Below are positions 6,220 to 6,573 of a stretch of 6,573 nucleotides of DNA, piece by piece. The stretch is from Rickettsiales bacterium (GTDB lineage Bacteria > Pseudomonadota > Alphaproteobacteria > Rs-D84 > CACZYB01). The stretch is from positions 1 through 6,573 of the forward strand of contig JAISNH010000055.1 of the NCBI GenBank assembly GCA_031276335.1, written 5' to 3'. The first letter of the stretch is position 1. Every line of letters starts with the position of its first letter. Below the pieces are notes generated by a model. That model was not told the origin of the DNA, did not search any database, and saw only the letters and a list, made by a program, of their open reading frames with translations. The translations under genes and the position numbers were made by a program.

Positions 6220-6573
6220 ATGAGAAAGTTTCTATATGTTTCCGGGGCCGTCGTAGCCATAGCCGCGATCGCGTTCGTATCGTACAGGTTCATGGGGCGC
6301 AGGAAGGTGGACATGTCCGCGGTGGACTTCATATCGCGCGACGACAGGACGGGCGTCGCCCGCGTAAGGAGCGGGAAGAAATGGGCGCTTATCGACAAGG
6401 ACAACTATATGCTTACCGGATTTGACTACGAGCTGATGAACGAATTCGTCGAAAAGATGACCGTCATGAGGAAGGACGGAAAATTCGGGATGCTCGACAG
6501 CAAGGGCAAGGAGGCGATAAGGCCGGAGTACAGCCTGGTGTTCAGCTCGCGCGGCGGAATGTCCATAGTCGCG
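6220..6573 (+). CDS. Membrane-anchored WG-repeat protein, 5' part (3' end outside window)
   Basis: The first 118 codons of an open frame continue past the window edge. A short basic start (MRKF) and a hydrophobic helix (about residues 4-22, LYVSGAVVAIAAIAFVSY) indicate an N-terminal membrane anchor or uncleaved signal. The basic GRRK follows, then a soluble region. From about residue 46 the sequence has the WG beta-repeat pattern: GVARVRSGKKWALIDKDNYML, then FVEKMTVMRKDGKFGMLDSKGKEAIRPEY. Each repeat runs V-x-x-x-GK(W/F)-G/A-(M/L)-(I/L)-D-x-x-G/N, with a short hydrophobic strand between; a third repeat seems to begin at SLVFSSRGGMSIVA. WG repeats form small beta units found in many surface or periplasmic proteins, mostly of unknown role. 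It lies 38 bases after uvrB on the same strand. Positively charged residues on the N-terminal side of the helix argue for an inside anchor, but the cytoplasm-facing GRRK makes the topology uncertain. The function is not known. Confidence 0.8.
   Translation, partial: MRKFLYVSGAVVAIAAIAFVSYRFMGRRKVDMSAVDFISRDDRTGVARVRSGKKWALIDKDNYMLTGFDYELMNEFVEKMTVMRKDGKFGMLDSKGKEAIRPEYSLVFSSRGGMSIVA

Overview
The window looks like a chromosomal housekeeping region of a high-GC Gram-negative bacterium. An AsmA-family envelope protein implies an outer membrane. The wording of the TruA tail (RSFLHRQVRNMVGSL) and of UvrB ([43 protein letters not shown]) resembles alphaproteobacterial homologues as I remember them, so I infer Alphaproteobacteria without a search. 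Codon choice is odd for a GC-rich genome, with many ATA (Ile) and AGG (Arg) codons. I see no mobile element, CRISPR array, rRNA or tRNA gene.

Layout. Positions 3-404 (+) are the 3' part of truA, for tRNA pseudouridine synthase. It is followed after 10 bases by a small NUDIX hydrolase gene at 415-864 (+), and the two form a tight operon. Converging on them is a long AsmA-like gene on the minus strand (923-4018). A short divergent region of about 105 bases at 4019-4123 separates it from uvrB (4124-6181, +). The window ends inside a membrane-anchored WG-repeat protein (6220-6573, +, running off the edge) that has its own strong ribosome binding site.

The most notable point is uvrB. The frame encodes a full-length UvrB of 685 codons with all helicase motifs and the C-terminal UVR domain. 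Codon 135, however, is an in-frame TAG, at a spot where alphaproteobacterial UvrB commonly has Gln (CAG). The 550 codons downstream are intact. The TAG is therefore a very recent nonsense mutation, a sequence error, or a UAG that is read through or recoded. The four natural gene ends visible here use TGA or TAA and none uses TAG. This fits recoding but is far too small a sample to show it.

The second notable point is the region between the AsmA-like gene and uvrB. Two good sigma70-type promoters face away from each other and share one AT-rich -10 block (TATATAATATA), each with a 17-base spacer. A perfect inverted repeat CAAAGA-N4-TCTTTG overlaps the -35 box of the uvrB promoter and lies in the leader of the AsmA-like gene, making it a candidate operator. 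Functionally the genes are ordinary: tRNA modification, nucleotide-type hydrolysis, envelope lipid handling, DNA repair and an unknown envelope protein. I do not see a new multi-gene system.
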